DNA from: Pardosa pseudoannulata
Lineage: Eukaryota; Arthropoda; Arachnida; Araneae; Lycosidae
Assembly (NCBI GenBank): GCA_032207245.1
Contig: CM063504.1
Span: 86,213,210 to 86,277,209 of the forward strand
Direction of reading: 5' to 3'
Length of the DNA stretch: 64,000 bases
The notes beneath the pieces were generated by a model. That model was given only the letters and a program-made list of their open reading frames with translations, ran no database searches and was not told the DNA's origin. Below, piece after piece: positions 39,142 to 52,300 of this stretch. Numbering within the stretch: the stretch's first letter is position 1; every line of letters begins with the position of its first letter. Made by a program: the position numbers and the translations under genes.

Positions 39142-39797
39142 GTAAAAATATGTTTATTAGAAATATATATGTAGCTCAATAAGAAGATATAGTTTTTCTG
39201 CTTTCATATATCTGTCTATGTAACTGTCCAATATACTATAGCCCATAATGTTTAAATTTATGTTGATTCTAGATTACATTTCGTGTTATTTTTTTTAATT
39301 GGTTTTGCTTATTATTTATAATTTATTTTGCTGTTTATCTTAATTAGTTTGGTGTTGAATGCTGCTCTTTTTTTGCATATTTAACTTTGTTCATATCTTT
39401 TTAGATTGTTACTTTTAGCCGTAATTATTTCTTAGTTTGTGCATTTTATTCAATTTAAAAAATTAAAAATTTCTTTTCATTTTTTACCACAAAACACTAT
39501 TTAGACTTAAATTTAATTATGTGATTTAAGTGAACAGTTTAAATACTTTTTATACTTTTCAGTATTTAAAAATTTGTTAAAGATAAAGTTTTTACTTTGT
39601 TTTTGCTTTAATGAATTTACTCTTTTCATCACATTCTTTTAAAAAATATTTTTATTTCATTTAATTGTATTAAAGCAATTAGGGTTTTTATTTTTTATTC
39701 TTTTTGTTTTGTTTTCTTTTAATATTTTTTTAATTATGCTTTGTTTTCACTTTTATGTTGCTTGTGTTACTGCATGTTCTTTGTGCAACTTTGTCAG

Positions 39798-39947
39798 GAA
39801 TCTAGAATCAACATTTTAGAAGGGGAAATTGAGCTACTTGAATCTAAACTTAAGAATGGTGATAAAATCTTGAATGGTAGCTATACAACTGAAGATACTC
39901 TACAAAACAGAGCAAATGAAAAAGTACAAAAAGAGTTATCAGATAAG
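39798..39947 (+). CDS. brp: brp exon E: coiled-coil segment
   Basis: Acceptor caactttgtcag, 50 codons, donor AAG|gtatgt, phase 0 to 0. The translation runs ESRINILEGEIELLESKLKN then GDKILNGSYTTEDTLQNRAN, ending QKELSDK. It corresponds to the ELKS segment around KIASLERNIRDLEDEIQMLK followed by a short polar loop. The asparagine/threonine-rich part (about residues 20-36 of the exon) breaks the heptad pattern and is probably a linker. Confidence 0.9.
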
Positions 39948-41172
39948 GTATGTTATTAACAAATGAAACACAACATCCTGTGTTTTGTATTTTGAGTACA
40001 GTTTACTACTTTTTGAGTACAGTTTAAGTTTGAGTATTTCAAGTACAGTTCACTACTTTTTCTAACTCATCATAGTAGCTCTTTTCTAAATTTATACAAT
40101 TCTCTTTACAGATTGTAAAGTTACAGAAACATTTACTTTAAGCCACTATGTTGTTAAAATATCTCAATATTGAGTTTTAAGTATGTATTTATGTATATAA
40201 TTATGAGAATAAATTTGGAGAATTTACGATAAGAAGTATTTGGTAGAAACAATTATAAAATAGATTAACCTTTTTATTGTAAAATATATATACATCATTA
40301 TAGCTTTTAGTATTATAATTTACTGCTTTATTGGATACTGTTACTATTTTCTAGAATTAACACTCAAGTTTAATTTTTAATGGAATCAATAATATTCTTC
40401 ATAAATATCAATAAAATTTTCATCCTGATCTCAAGTAAAAGTAAAAATATGTATTAAATAAAAAGTATTTATTTATTTAGTATTTATAAGCTTTTCATAT
40501 TTGTTTCACAAGAGAATGTTTTTTAATAAATTAATTATATCAGAGGTATAATTATATATCTCTGTGAAGGAAAATAAAATTTGAATTAAAATAGAAAACA
40601 TATTTATTGTTCTTCTAATGCATTGATCTGTTTTGAATTATACTGTTTTATTATTTAGCAAATAATTTTTTCTTGTAATAAAATAAAAAAAATTCTATAT
40701 TGTATCTATATTTGCCTAAATTGAATTTTTTTTTACAAAACTTCAGTGAAGTTCTTACTGTATTAAAATACCAACATAAACAGATACAATTTAACTTCAG
40801 ATCATATTGTCTTCCTCTTTATTTTTGAAGTCAAAACACAAAATAATTTTCAGTTATACTTTAGAAATAAAGAAAATTATTTTGTGTAATAGTAAAATAC
40901 ATTTAAGTTTATAGTAGGGATTTCCTAGCATTTAATCTCTACAGAATTTTTTCATATGCTACATACAACAGATATATATGCAATTTTACACCTGTACGAA
41001 TAAGAAAAAAATTGAGTTTCAATAGTAAACAGAATTCATTGTTTCTACAATAAAATATCAAGTTTTTAATCTTTAAATAATCCTGTGAAACTAATCTGAG
41101 TGACTTTATTTTCTTTCAACTAATAAAAATGTAAATGATTATTAATTTATGATTATATATTCATTTTTATAG
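39948..41172 (+). other. brp intron E-F (1,225 bp, phase 0)
   Basis: AT-rich. A short duplication of ttgagtacagttt-type words lies at 39993..40055. Nothing else seen. Confidence 0.8.
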
Positions 41173-41340
41173 ATGGATGAACTAAGGATAGAACTAAACA
41201 GGAGAGACCAAGAAATAATGGCCATGAGTGCTAAAATGAAGACACTCGAAGAACAGCATCATGACTATCAAAGGCATATTGCTGTTCTAAAAGAGTCTCT
41301 CTGTGCTAAAGAAGAACATTACAATATGCTTCAAGCTGAC
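41173..41340 (+). CDS. brp: brp exon F: DELRIEL/RRDQEI and IAVLKESLCAKEEHYNMLQ block
   Basis: Acceptor tcatttttatag, 56 codons, perfect donor GAC|gtaagt, phase 0 to 0. The translation contains MDELRIELNRRDQEIMAMSA and QHHDYQRHIAVLKESLCAKE, near-identical to what I recall of Bruchpilot. The first codon is ATG, but this is an internal methionine after a splice acceptor and should not be read as a gene start. Confidence 0.95.
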
Positions 41341-42419
41341 GTAAGTCAAGTGGATTAAATTTTAATTCACTGATATTCAGGCTCTGCAGGGCATATTATT
41401 AATTAATATTATGCTAATTAATATTATGCATTTATACTTGCCAAAAATGCAGACATTGATATGGGGATTATAGCTAAATTTAAGAAGGTTCTACGAGAAA
41501 TACATATGTGATAATTTTAAATTTAATCATCGATTGCTTTTTGTTGCAATGAAAATTTTATCACCAGTATTAATGACAAATTCTTCCTACCTTCAGGATG
41601 TAGTGAAAATGATAGTTTCATTTCTTTGCTTCCTTTAATTACTGTGTCAAAAAAATTGGGAAAAACTTAATTTTGACGTAGCTAAGAAAACTTTGAATTA
41701 TCTTTCTAAAGGAATTCAATGTGATTTTAAACTGCATTCACAGTATTGGGAGACTTTAGAGGAGTATGAAGATAAACAGATTATTGAATGTGTACCAAAT
41801 AATTCTCAGCCAAAGGAACCCTATTTTTTTTTTTTACCTGCCTCATAGGGTACTTTATAATTCTGGAAAATTAAAAATTTTACTGATCCCATTATATGAT
41901 GGGATGTATGCTAGTAATAAAATATTTCTATATTGAAAAATCTTAATTTAATGAATATTAATACTACAAGCCATCACCACCAGATGGCAGTACTTGAGCT
42001 CTACTCAAACTTTGAAATTACCTAGGAAAACAAACCTAACTTTGAACATTGGAGGGAATTTACAAATGATAATTCTGATGACACATCATAGAATTAAAAT
42101 AAAAGAATGTATATAATTTAATAGGCATACAAGGAATATGTGTGATGTCCACAACAGATTTTCTATTTAGTGATTAAGATGGTTGCTATAGCATTAGGAG
42201 GGGGGGGGCTAAGTAATCCCTTGTCCTTGGTATCTAAGTTTGATCAGGCACAATTTATTATTCACCTTTTACTCTTTTAATACTGATATAGAAATGGTGA
42301 AATAAAAACAAAAAATGAAAGTAACTTGAATAGACATACTATGACACTGTGTAAAGTAGTTTTTCAGTTGTTTAAAAGAAAATAACTGGAATATGTAAAA
42401 GTCTGTTACATGCTTAGAG

Positions 42420-43205
42420 CCAAGTGCTAACAAAAATAGGGCTGGTACTGGTTTTCATGCCAGGCTTCCCCCTCATACTCCAAAATTAATAATTTTAAAT
42501 TACACACTTGAGAGGGTATTTTGAGTTTAGATTACTTAACTTTTAAATTTTAACATGAACTTATTTAGTAATTTAAAGTTAATCTAACAATGAAGAAGCA
42601 TTATAATTCTCTTTATGCAGTAGGATAAAGTAGGAACTGGACAGTTAATCATGTACAGCACCATATGTATTTTAATCTTATTTACACTGTCAGTAACCAG
42701 TGAGCATATAGCAGGGAAAGAAAAAAAAGTTTGGGTCAAAATACCTATAATTATCTTTTCTTTTTCAAAGTGATATCATAATTATCATGTTTGTAATATA
42801 ATCAAATAAACAAAGGCAATGTGTATGTATTAAAACTTTAATTTATACTAATTCACATAAAGTTTCTATCATTTTAATATAAAACACTGTATGCAGACTT
42901 GCATTACGTATTGGGCTTTTATTCTGTAAAGCAAATAAGTTTAATAGAATATTACACTACAATAATGTAACCTTGCATGCTCTAAATAATGTCATTAGTA
43001 AGGAAATATTGGGGTGTAGAAAGGCAATTCTTCCATAAGTGCATAGAAAGCTTAAGGGATGGGATAAAGTTCATCTTTCAAGAAAGTTTTTTAACACAGT
43101 ACAAATTATTAATTACATAAAAAAATTTAAAACCACCATCATGGCCTTCCAAAATTCTGGGCCCACATACTTTGGGAGTGGTAGTCCCCACCTAAATTGT
43201 GTCCA
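42420..43205. repeat. dispersed repeat R4, copy 1 (intron F-G)
   Basis: Contains gggctggtactggttttcat, gagtttagattacttaactt and gggatgggataaagttcat, in the same order as a copy in intron I-J. A run of G (42199..42207) lies about 210 bp upstream. Non-coding as far as I can see. Confidence 0.6.
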
Positions 43206-43298
43206 TGTATAAAACCACTTTAGGTTAAAGTCATTTGCATGTATTGGTAAAATGTTTTTTATTTTCTTTATTAAACTTTGATTAATTGTGACATTTAG

Positions 43299-43466
43299 GT
43301 AGAAGAACTAAGGATCAGATTGGAAGAAAAAAATAAGCTAATTGAGAAAAAAACACAACAAACGATGACTTCCACTCAAGAAAGAAATAGGCTGACTCAA
43401 GAGGTACAAGAACTTAGAGATCACATGGAAATTAAAGACAGGAAAATTAATGTTCTTCAGAGGAAG
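43299..43466 (+). CDS. brp: brp exon G: RLEEKNKLIEKKTQ block
   Basis: Acceptor gtgacatttag, 56 codons, donor AAG|gtctgt, phase 0 to 0. The translation includes VEELRIRLEEKNKLIEKKTQ and ends HMEIKDRKINVLQRK. It is directly continuous with the IENLEDLLKEK start of the giant exon, as in Bruchpilot and ELKS (KINVLQxKIENL). Confidence 0.94.
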
Positions 43467-46375
43467 GTCTGTTTTAATCTTTCTAAATATATCTCATAAT
43501 CATAGTAATAAGCAAGGATGGCATGTTGCATGTAAAAAGTGTCCAGAGCACACAGGCTCAATTTGTCGAAGGCATTTATATTGCAAAATCAATTCAAATC
43601 ATAGACAGGATTTTTTTTTAATTCAATTAAATGTGAGCAATCAGTGCTAGGTTTGCTTCACATTGCAATATTGAAATCAAAAGTACTCATATCAGATATT
43701 TCTAAAGTTTGAGTTTTCAAGTACTTGACTTTGTCAGCAAATCAAGTATATTAATTCTTGTATTTGATTCTGCTCATGTAGTCAGTTAATAATCGTACAG
43801 TTTGCAGTAAGCATCATGTAGTCAATGATCCATTTGTTATTTTTGAGCTGATTTTCATTTTTTGTTGGAAAAAATTATTCCTTTAAAATTGTTTTTTACT
43901 TTACCTTTTTTAAAGTGAAGGAGATATCGTTTTTGATTTTAAAATTAATAAAAAAAACTGTCATGAGTCAAGCATAAACCAAGAGACTTTTAATGACTTG
44001 TCAATCTTATCTGTGTTATAATCGCTCCAAAACAACAGCACTATAATGGTAGCAGATCGACTAATCTTTTAATAAACACAATTCTACGTGACCCGGAAGC
44101 AATCGTTGAATTGCCAAACATAGCATCTATTTTTTTTTCTAAGCATCTATTCATAGCATCTATTTTTTATTAATTGCTTAAATTTAAGAAAAAGTTAGCT
44201 TTATATAGGGTTGCCAGAATTGACACTTGTCATTAGTGTGCAAGTAAAAATATCATTGGTCACATGGTGTAGCGGCACATTTATCAAACCATGCTCTGTA
44301 ATCTTAAGTAAGTTGGTATAAATTTTGAAATTAACTAAGATGCATGAAGTTAATTAAAATTTAAAACATGTTTTTCTAGCCACTTTAGAAATGTGCTAAC
44401 ATATGTCCTTTTATTTATCTCAAGGTACGACCGATCCTTTACCTCTGCAATATTTAAATTGGATGCTGGGGTGAAAAAGTTTCAGAAAGGTCTAGCATTT
44501 TAATTTAAAGCAACTTGATTGGAAAATATTTCCTTCACTTTATCTGCTTGGTGATATTTTTGGCTTCTTAATGACATATTTGAACTTTCTAGAAATTGTT
44601 TTTTTCACTTCAACTTATATAGGGCTTTGAATTTGGGGTAAAATTTTGAAGGAAAATCGTACCCTCTGCCTATATTCGGAAATATACGGTATATATTTAC
44701 AAATGATAAAGAATCTTTATTTTTCCATCTTCTTTCTTTTATAAAAATATTATAGATATAGTGATAAATCACAATCCTGTTTTTTCCTTGAAAGGCACCA
44801 CATAGCTTCTTCTATTATGCATGAATTATACCATGCACTGGACCTAATAATGAATATTTCTTAATTTTTTTGAAGAATTTTTAATGTTTCCTAGAAATAT
44901 TTATTATATTTCTTTAAAATATTTCAGAATTAAAGTGGATGGATCTTTAACATTTTAGTTATGTATCAAAAATAATTCTTAGTATTATTTTTTGTTCAAG
45001 ATATTAAATCAATAAATATCTTTTTTAATGAAAATGCAGATGAGTGGTTTAAGAAAAAACTAGATATCATGTAGAAGTTGGCAATTTTCAAAATTAGTAT
45101 TTTTCTAAGTGACTTAAGAAGACCACAATTAATAAGTCTAATTTTTTAAATTATATTTTCTAATGGTCACAACAACATGTTAAATAACAGATCTACTTTA
45201 GCTCTTCATTTTTAATTAAATTAATCTATAAGTATATTATTATTATTATATAGGCATTTAAAGTACTAGAGCCTATATAGAGCTTATAGTCTATTTTTTC
45301 TGAAAACATCAAAAGTTGGAATTCTGATAACTGGTAATAATGGTAGGACATGCCCTAAAAGAAAGTTCTGTGTGACATGAAACCCAAAAATATAATGCTT
45401 TAAAATAAAAAGACAATAAAAAATGAAATAAACAATTTCAGTTTTATTATTAAAAACTATGAAAAGTATTGGAATTTTCATGGTCTGTTGATGATGGAGC
45501 TATCTACTATTTTTTTTTTCAGAAAAAACATGATTGTTTTAAAGTATTTAAAATTAATATCTTTCACTGTTTAATATTATTATTTTATTTCCATCCTCAA
45601 AGTTTATTTTCATTTAATACTATCAGTTGTTTTATTTTATATTCTTAGCTGTCTCTAAATGGAGGAATGATTAATCATATTGCTCTCGTATGACAGCCTT
45701 AGATTAAACATATGTATTTCCACTGCACTGTAGATGTTAAGTTTGTAAAACAGTGTTACCAGAGTTTATTTTGCCTTTCAAATAATTTATTTTCTTCCAA
45801 GCAGTTATATAATTCTTTCTTATGTAAGACCTTTTTAACCTGCTCTTGAAATGTTTATTCTATCATCCCATTTTCTGTGGAGTTTATAAAATAGTATTTA
45901 ACAAGTAAAAAGTTTTCTATACAAAACTTAAGTTTCAGTAAAGCCCAGTTTATTAAAGACCATAGGTGAAATTTTGTTCAAACTAATTTTTCAATTATTT
46001 AAGAGTATTTATATTCTTAGCTGTTTTATTACATACAAAAAGCATATTAGAGTAAGAAAATCCGTATTAATATATGTTGTATTAAATTTTCATGGAAAGG
46101 CAGGCATTTTATAAGTTGCTAAATTTCAGTTCTTTTATAAGGGATTATTTGAAAATACTTTATTATTTTAATTGTTCAAGAATTAATAAACAGTAATTTT
46201 TCAATTCAAAGTTTTATTGATTTAGCTACCCCAAACACATAATTTCTAAAGATTAATACTTATATTTAACCAGCTATTATCTTTCTTTCTATCAGCTTAT
46301 TATCTTTAATAATTTCAATTCTGGAAATATTATCTTGGTGATATTGTGCATAAATTAAATTACTTTTTTTTCCAG
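43467..46375 (+). other. brp intron G-H (2,909 bp, phase 0)
   Basis: AT-rich, no mobile element recognised. I looked for an extra ELKS-type exon before the giant exon and found none. Confidence 0.75.
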
Positions 46376-49300
46376 ATTGAAAACTTAGAAGATTTACTGA
46401 AAGAAAAAGATAATCAAGTCGATATGGCTAGAGCCCGTTTAACAGCCATGCAGGCCCATCATTCCTCTTCTGAAGGTGCACTTTCAAGCCTGGAAGAAGC
46501 CATTGGAGACAAGGACAAGCAGATCAGTCAACTAAGAGATCAACGAGACAGAGCTGAACAGGAGAAGAATGAAGAAAGAGAGCTACATGAACGGGAAATA
46601 GCTGAGTACAAGATGAAAATGCACGGAATGGAAAGTGAGATGGAGAAATTACAGGTGAGATTAGAAAAAGCAGCTGCTGAGAAAGATAGGATTGAAGTTA
46701 AACTTGAAAATTCTCAATCTGAATTAGGTCAGGCTAGGGCTGAATTAGAAAAAATGCAATCAGAAATGAACAAACTTCAAAATGAAACGGATCGTAACCG
46801 AAGTGAGTTTGCTAGACTTGCCCTGGAGAATGAGCGAATACGAGAGCAGTCTGAGCGTTTGAAAACTGATCTTGACAGATCCCAAAATACTTTTGGAAAA
46901 TCTCAGATGTATCAGTCAGAAGAGTATGAACGACTTCAGGATCGGTTGGAAAAGGCACAAACTGAACTTCGTAGAGTGCAAGCTGAGTACCGTATGCACC
47001 AGGCTGAGCAAGACAGATCAAGAGGGGAAGTTGAGCAACTTCAAGAAAAAATTGAACGCTCACAAGGGGAGATTTACCGTCTCAAAGCTAAATTGGAAAA
47101 TGCCCAAGCTGATAAAGAAAGCATACAAGAAGAATACGACAGAGTGCAATCAACTGTTGCACGGTCTCAAAGTGAAAGAGATGCTGCTCTTGCCGAAGCT
47201 GAAAAGTTGCGAACAGAACTGGATAGGATTCAATCACTACTTACTAAAAGTCAGTCACAACATGAAAAAACACAATCTGCTCTTGATAAAGCCCAGATGG
47301 AAACTGATTTGATCCAGGAAAAATTAGATAAAGCTAATGCTGAAATACGGCGCTTGCAAGTGGAGAGAGAAAGAGCCCAATCTGATTTAGAAAGTATGCA
47401 GACTCAGTTGAGTCAGTCGCAAATGAGCACCCTTAAATTCCAAAAGGAGAAAGAAATGATTGAAATGGAGGCTGAAAAAAGCCAAGAGAAATATGAAAAA
47501 ACATTGGCTTCATTTCAGCGTCTTCAGAAAGAAAAAGATTTCATTAATACTGAATTGGAAAAATTGCAAGAAAAAACCGATTTACTCCAGGCACAACTTA
47601 CTAAAGCTCAAAAAGAAAAAGAAAATTCTCAGGCAGAATTTGATGTTGTAAAAGATAGATTAGAGAAAACGCAGAATCAGCTTGAAAAGTATTATAATGA
47701 TTATGATTCTTCCCAGAAGGAAAATAAATCTCTCAGAGAAACTGTAGAAAAATTACAATCTCAACTTCTGAAAGCTCAGGATGATAGAGATTCTTCCAGA
47801 AAAGAATATGAGAAATTAGTAGAAAAATCAGAAAAATCCCATTCAGAGATATATAAATTACAGGCTAAATTAGATCAAATGCATACAGACTTGGAGAAAA
47901 TCAATTTAGAATTAGAAAAATCTCATCTCAGTTCTAATAAGAGTAAAGAAGACTACAAAGGTGCCGTTGATGAATTAGAAAAATTCCGTGAGATGCATTC
48001 AAGAACAGCTGCCCAGCTAACAATATCTAAGGAATCTGAAGAAAAACTAAAATTAGAATTTGAACGTTGTCAAATGGAATTAAATGTCATGCGAGAACAA
48101 TATGATAAATCACAAGAATCATTACGCAAAGCACAAACAGAATTAGAAAAATTACACTCTGAAGTAGAATCTCTTAAGAGTGAATTAAGTCGAGTTAAAA
48201 CTCAAGTAGGAAAAACTCAAACAAGTCATGAGAAATCTCAGGAGGAATTATCAAAATCACAATCAGAAATTGAAAAATTAAAAGAAAAATTGGAAAGAGT
48301 TCAAAGTGAACTAAACAGAGTACATAATGAAAAAGACAGATTATCAGCAGAAAATGCAAGCTTAAAGTCTGATGTTGAACGATACCAAAGTCAAATGTTG
48401 AAACACCATACTGCCCAAGAAAAGTCTTTGTTTGAAATTGAAACTTTGAAGTCTGATCTTGAAAAATTTAAAGAAAAATATGACAAAGTTTCACTAGATT
48501 TAGAAAAATGCTCAAGAGAAAAAGATAAATCAAATACTGAAGTTCATAAATTACAAATTGAATCTGATAAGCTTTTAAATGAAAAGAATATTATTGAAAG
48601 AGAAAAAGAGCATAATTTAGAAGAAATATTAAAACTGCGTACTGAAATAGAGAAACTTAAAAACAAAGTAGAGTCTTCAAGTGATGAATTATTAAAATAT
48701 CAAGAAATGAAACATCAGCACAATAAAGAGATTGAAAGAATGAAGCATGATTTAGAAGTTGCTGAATTAAAAGCTGAACGTCACGCTACATCTGAAGATA
48801 GACAGAAACAGGAAGTTGAACGTGTGAAGTTTGAATTAGAGAAAGTTAGAGATAGATATGATAGAATTCTTGCTGACTTGAAAAAAATACAAGAAGAAAG
48901 AGATACTTTTGAAGGGGAAACTAAGGCTCTTCAAACAACTCTAAATCAGGTACGCGGGCAATTAGATAGTCTTCAGTCTAGTCAACATGCATCTGACTCA
49001 GATCTCCAAAGAGCAAAAACAGAAACTGAACGCATAAGAGCATTACTTCATAAATCAGAAGCAGAATTACATAAAACCATTGCTGAGAACAGCAGGCTTC
49101 AAATGGAAGCAACAAAATTGAAACAAGATCTTGAAGATTCGGAGCAGTCATTGTCAAGACATCTTAAAGATCAGTCCTCTAACAAGAGTGAGGTTGAAAA
49201 ACTTCAGAGAGAATTAGACAGACTGCGAGACAAAGTTGAACGAGCCCAAGCTGATGCTAGAAGAAGTGCAGAAGACAAAGATAGACTAGAAATAAAATTG

Positions 49301-52300
49301 CAAGAAACCATGGGTGAATTAGATCATCATCGTTCAGTACGTGGAAAAACTGAAGAATATCAACAAAAATCTAGAGTTGAATTAGATTATTCTCATATGG
49401 AACTTCAGAGACTAAAACGAGAAATACAAAGAGTAGAACAGCAATTGGAAGAAACACTCTCTGAAAACAAAGATTTGCGAAGAGAATTATCGAAATCTTT
49501 AGAAACTATTACTAATATTCAAAGACAGTTAGAAGATGCACAGACTGATTTGAAAAGGTCTGAAGAACTGAATCGTAAACTTAAGTCAGAAGCTAACTCA
49601 CAGCGAACATTTGAAACAGAACTTCTTAAAGCAGAAGAGGAACTGTTAAATGCAAACTCTGAGATTAGAGATTTGAGGGTTGAACTGGCAAAATCTTATG
49701 AGGATTCGTCTAGCCTGCAAAAGCAACTAGATGAAGTGCAAAAGGATTTGAAACTTCTTATGGAAGAAAACAAAGTCTTAAGAAATGAGCAAGTCAAATC
49801 TCAAAAAGCAGAGAGTGAGTTAGAGAAAATCGAAGAGCAACTTTTTAGTGCAAATGCTGAAAATAGAGAATTGAGAATGGAATTGGCTGAGACTTACGAA
49901 ACAGTTTCAAACCTTCAAAGAAGGTTAGAGGATTTGGAGAGAGAACTAAAGAGTGTTGAAGATCAAAATATCAAACTTAAAACAGATCAGGCTAAGTCTC
50001 AAAGGACAGTTGAGAGTGAACTAATTAAGGTGGAAGAAGAATTATTAAATGCTCATTCAGAAAAGAAAGAGTTAAGAATGGAATTAGCAAAATCCTATGA
50101 AACTGTATCAAGCATACAGAAGCAACTAGATAAATATCAATCTGATTTGACTAAGGCTGAAGATGAAATTAACAAATTAAAATTAGAACTAGAAAAGAGT
50201 CAAAAAGCTCAAAGTAGATTGATTAAAATGGAAGATAAACTGTATCAAACAAATGCTGAAAATTCTGAAATTAGAGCAGAATCAAAGAAACTGTATGAAA
50301 AAATTACAAATATTCAAAAACAACTAGATGAATCAATTGCTGAGTTGAAGAAATCTGAAGAAAATAACCATCTTTTGAGATTAAAATTAGATAAAGCCCA
50401 AGAAAAAGACAAAGACATTAAAAAGATGGAAGATCAATTGCAGACTTTAAGTGTAGAGAATAAAGAACTCAAAAATGAATTATCTAATCTTTATGAAAAG
50501 GTTTCAAGTTTAAAACTCCAACTTGAAGATTCTCAGAATGATTGCATGACCCATGAAGAGAAAAACCGAAAGCTGAAAACTGAAATTGAAGTTTTGAAAG
50601 AAAAATTAGATAGTGAAATTAATAAATATACTGAAGAATTGCATAATTCTAGTGCAGAAAACAAAGAATTGAGAATGGAACTTGTCAAAGCATATGAAAC
50701 AATGTCTAATGTTCAAAAGCAAAGAGATGACCTAAACACAGAAATAAAAAGGCTCGAAGATCAAAATCAAAAATATAAATTAGATTTAGGCAAAACTGAG
50801 AAAAAAATGGACATTGAACTTAATAAATTGAAACAAGATAATGAGGATCTTCGATTAAAATTAGAAAAAACTAATGAAACAATTATATCAACTAAAAAGA
50901 ACTTTGAAGATATAAAAAGTCAGAAAAGTAGAGCTGATATTTTGATTAAAAAGCTTCAAGAAGACTTAGAAAAATTTGCTAGGGCTGATACAGAAAAAGA
51001 AAAATACAAAGATTTGTTAGAAAATTCACAAAAAGAAAATAGTGAGTTGCGTCATGAGTTAAGTAAGTCATACGAAGCTATTTCTAATCTACAAGGTGAA
51101 ATTAAAGCATTTAGCTCTCAAATGGGTAAAAAGGAAGATGAAATAAGAAAGCAGCAAGTAAGTATTGATAAACTAGAGAAATCTCAAAGGCAGGCTTCTA
51201 ATGAATTAAGTGACCTTAAAATTAAGTTAGAAGAAGTATCAATAGAGAAAGAGAAATTATTAGAAAAATTAAAAAGCTCAGAGTTAAAAATTGAAAAATT
51301 AGAGAAAAAATTGAATGATGAATCATATGAGTTGCATAAAGTTCAGGAACAGAATAAAAAATTGAAACTAGAATTAGAGAAAGCAGAAAATCGGTTAAAG
51401 AGTGAACTACAGAAGACTGAGAGTCTGTATGATATAAATGAAGAAAATAAAGCTTTACGTACTGAGTTATCTAACTGTCAGGAAACTATATCTGATATTC
51501 AAAGAAAAATAGATATTATGACTAATGAAAATAAAAGGTTAAAAGAATGTGAAAATAAACAAAGATTAGAGGCAGAAAAAGGTAAAACATTTGAAAAAGA
51601 ATTGCATGATCTTCGTAAAAAATTTGAAAACATGGATAAAAATAATAAAGAATATCAAAGTCAAATCAATGAGTACAAAGAAATAGTTGAACAGACTCAG
51701 AAGCTCTATTTAGACACACAGAAGGAACTTGGAGAAGCTCGAGACAATAATAACAAGCACCAAAAATTATATACAGATGCACAAAAAGAATTAGATAACT
51801 GTAAAAAAACAGTATCTGATACTGGAAAAATGTATAGAGATGCTCAAAAAGAGCTGTCAGAAACCAAAGAAAAGTTAACAGCTACTGACAAAATTCTCCA
51901 GGAAACAAATTCAGAGCTTCAAAAATATATGGAAAGAACTAAAATTCTTGAAGAGCAACAGACTTCAACCCAGAAGTCAATTTCATCAGAATTACAAAAG
52001 CTGCAGGAAGATTTAGAAAATGCTAAAATGGAAAGCAAAGAATTGCAGGTGGAGCTTAGGAAATCTTATGATGAAATATCAGATCTTAAGAAGCAATTAG
52101 AAACATCTCATGCTGATAATCAAAAGTTAAAGGAGCATAACAAAAAATTAAAGTCTGATTCAAAATCAAAGAAAAATTTGGAAAGTGAAGTTCAACGTCT
52201 AGAAACAGAACTTCAGACAGAAAAATCTGAGAATCAGAAGTTGAAAGCTGAACTTAGTGAGTACCATGAAAAACTATCTGCACTTCAAAAGAAAGTTGAA

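Noticed and set aside
43450..43650. Frame running out of exon G into its intron
   Set aside because: In a different frame from the exon and crosses the donor at 43467; no homology.
46346..46375. Methionine start of the long frame at 46346
   Set aside because: These 30 nt are the polypyrimidine/acceptor region (ending ttttccag). Homology starts exactly at 46376.
46812..47063. Minus-strand and other-frame open frames inside the giant exon (also 46872, 47460, 52478)
   Set aside because: Shadows of the real + strand frame. The low stop density comes from the Glu/Lys/Gln-rich codon content.
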